A stretch of DNA of 5,542 bases from Anaerolineaceae bacterium (GTDB taxonomy: Bacteria; Chloroflexota; Anaerolineae; Anaerolineales; Anaerolineaceae), in NCBI GenBank assembly GCA_021107195.1, contig JAIOTF010000306.1, forward strand, positions 1-5,542, in the 5' to 3' direction. The translations under genes were made by a program, and so were the position numbers. Every line of letters starts with the position of its first letter. Positions within the stretch are counted from its first letter, which is position 1. Under the pieces are notes generated by a model that was not told the origin of the DNA, did not search any database, and saw only the letters and a list, made by a program, of their open reading frames with translations. This document shows, one piece after another, positions 4,918 to 5,542 of this stretch.

Positions 4918-5542
4918 CTACATATTCTTATCAAGGTTTTTCTCGTCTTTTTTCTCTTGCTCCTGGTTGGCTTCAACGGCCGAATTCAGTTGGCTGGCGT
5001 CCATCGCCGCGCCCTCACCCTTGATCGTCTCGCCGGTGATATTTGCCCAATCCGGCGTTTTTCTGGCTGAGCCCCCGCCGCCTTCTTCAGGTGTAGTTGA
5101 GAGGGCTTCATGACTACTATTGCTATAGCTGGGATCCCCACCGCCGCCTGTGCTATCGCCCTTGATCGTCTCGCCGGTGATATTTGCCCAATCAGGCGTT
5201 TTTCTGGCTGAGCCGCCGCCTTCATCAGGCGTAGTTGAGGTGGTTTTTTTGGGATTACCTCCAGACCCCTTGTCTTTATCCTTGTCCTTGTCCTTGTCCT
5301 TATCCTTGTCCTTGTCCTTATCCTTGTCTTTATCCTTGTCCTTATCCTTATCCTTGTCCTTGTCCTTGTCTTTGTCCTTGTCTTTGTCCTTATCCGACCC
5401 AGGAGTCTTGCCTTTATCCTTGCCCGTATCCTGGTTTGAATTGTTATTATCCAAATGGCTGAGATCAGGAACCCAATCCGTATTCAGCAGCTTGTCGGCT
5501 TTTTCGGTCATGTTGTTTTCTTCGCTGAGATTATCGTAATCA
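4918..5542 (-). CDS. Lys-Asp-repeat protein with duplicated TPDWANITGETIKG motif (may begin beyond the window)
   Basis: The frame is open to the window edge. An internal ATG at 5509-5511 would give 197 residues, but it has no strong Shine-Dalgarno and in-frame sense codons (DYDNLSEENN) precede it, so the real start may lie outside. In order from that ATG: a short segment with LLNTDWVPDLSHLD, an Asn/Lys-rich linker, 21 consecutive Asp-Lys dipeptides, a Gly/Ser/Thr linker, then two copies of a module reading TTP-(D/E)-EGGG-SARKTPDWANITGETIKG, and a charged tail ending NLDKNM, with TAG at 4918-4920. There is no cysteine, signal peptide or membrane segment. Like the downstream acidic protein it looks mostly disordered. 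The repeated motif may be a short binding element; function unknown. Confidence 0.8.
   Translation of the reverse strand, partial: DYDNLSEENNMTEKADKLLNTDWVPDLSHLDNNNSNQDTGKDKGKTPGSDKDKDKDKDKDKDKDKDKDKDKDKDKDKDKDKDKDKDKDKDKGSGGNPKKTTSTTPDEGGGSARKTPDWANITGETIKGDSTGGGGDPSYSNSSHEALSTTPEEGGGGSARKTPDWANITGETIKGEGAAMDASQLNSAVEANQEQEKKDEKNLDKNM
5018..5100 (-). repeat. direct repeat copy A (codes for GGGGSARKTPDWANITGETIKG module)
   Basis: Near-identical to copy B at 5159-5238. The differences are a 3-base length change in the glycine run (GGGG here, GGG in copy B) and a few substitutions. The two copies are separated by 58 bp encoding a Gly/Ser/Asn-rich spacer. The very high DNA identity points to recent duplication or gene conversion. 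Confidence 0.9.
5159..5238 (-). repeat. direct repeat copy B (same module)
   Basis: Second copy of the 80-83 bp repeat, encoding TTPDEGGG followed by the same SARKTPDWANITGETIKG motif. It lies between the Lys-Asp tract and copy A in the coding direction. Confidence 0.9.
5269..5394 (-). repeat. hexanucleotide coding tract, 21 x (Asp-Lys)
   Basis: 126 bp made of 21 six-base units, all GAY-AAR on the coding (-) strand. Third positions vary (14 GAC and 7 GAT; 17 AAG and 4 AAA) while the 42-residue (DK)21 peptide is perfect. The unit length is a multiple of 3, so slippage would change length without a frameshift. Confidence 0.95.

Noticed and set aside
5269..5394. Hexanucleotide tract as a CRISPR array or phase-variation switch
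   Set aside because: There are no spacers, the unit is 6 bp, and the unit length is a multiple of 3, so slippage would not switch the frame on or off.
5150..5542. Plus-strand frames reading Ser-Leu or Cys-Pro dipeptide repeats through the hexanucleotide tract
   Set aside because: These are mirror readings of the GAYAAR tract. The - strand (Asp-Lys) frame continues into complex, repeated, conserved protein sequence, whereas the plus frames do not.

Overview
The window looks like bacterial chromosomal DNA, most plausibly from a Chloroflexota (Anaerolineae-like) or similar environmental lineage. That guess rests on the style of the first gene: tandem jelly-roll-like carbohydrate-binding modules alternating with fibronectin type III domains of the 'APGDDGNTGTATEY' kind. 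It is inference, not proof. No transposase, integrase, CRISPR array or rRNA is visible.

Layout. (1) Bases 1-1704, + strand: the 3' part of a long modular secreted or surface protein, built on an exact 714-bp period and ending at a GC-rich hairpin (1756-1781). (2) Bases 1786-2101, - strand: one or two very small ORFs convergent with that gene and sharing its bidirectional terminator; the frame continues upstream through a single TGA, so this may be a decaying gene. (3) Bases 2208-2735, + strand: a compact transcription unit with a good sigma70-type promoter (TTGACG-17-TATACT), a 68-codon ORF without a convincing ribosome site, a tRNA-Lys-like relic, and a strong intrinsic terminator. (4) Bases 2781-5542, - strand: an apparent operon. 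It encodes, in transcription order, a Lys-Asp-repeat protein cut by the window edge, a possible 22-codon mini-ORF behind a strong Shine-Dalgarno, and a 634-residue highly acidic, cysteine-free, apparently disordered protein. It ends at an 18-bp perfect hairpin terminator.

The most unusual content is the pair of disordered, cysteine-free proteins in region 4. One carries 21 uninterrupted Asp-Lys dipeptides (an electrically balanced polyampholyte) followed by two copies of a conserved 'SARKTPDWANITGETIKG' motif. The other is strongly acidic with a Gly7 linker. Neither shows a catalytic motif, signal peptide or membrane segment that I recognise. Shared composition and orientation suggest a joint structural, scaffold or chaperone-like role, but their function is unknown to me.
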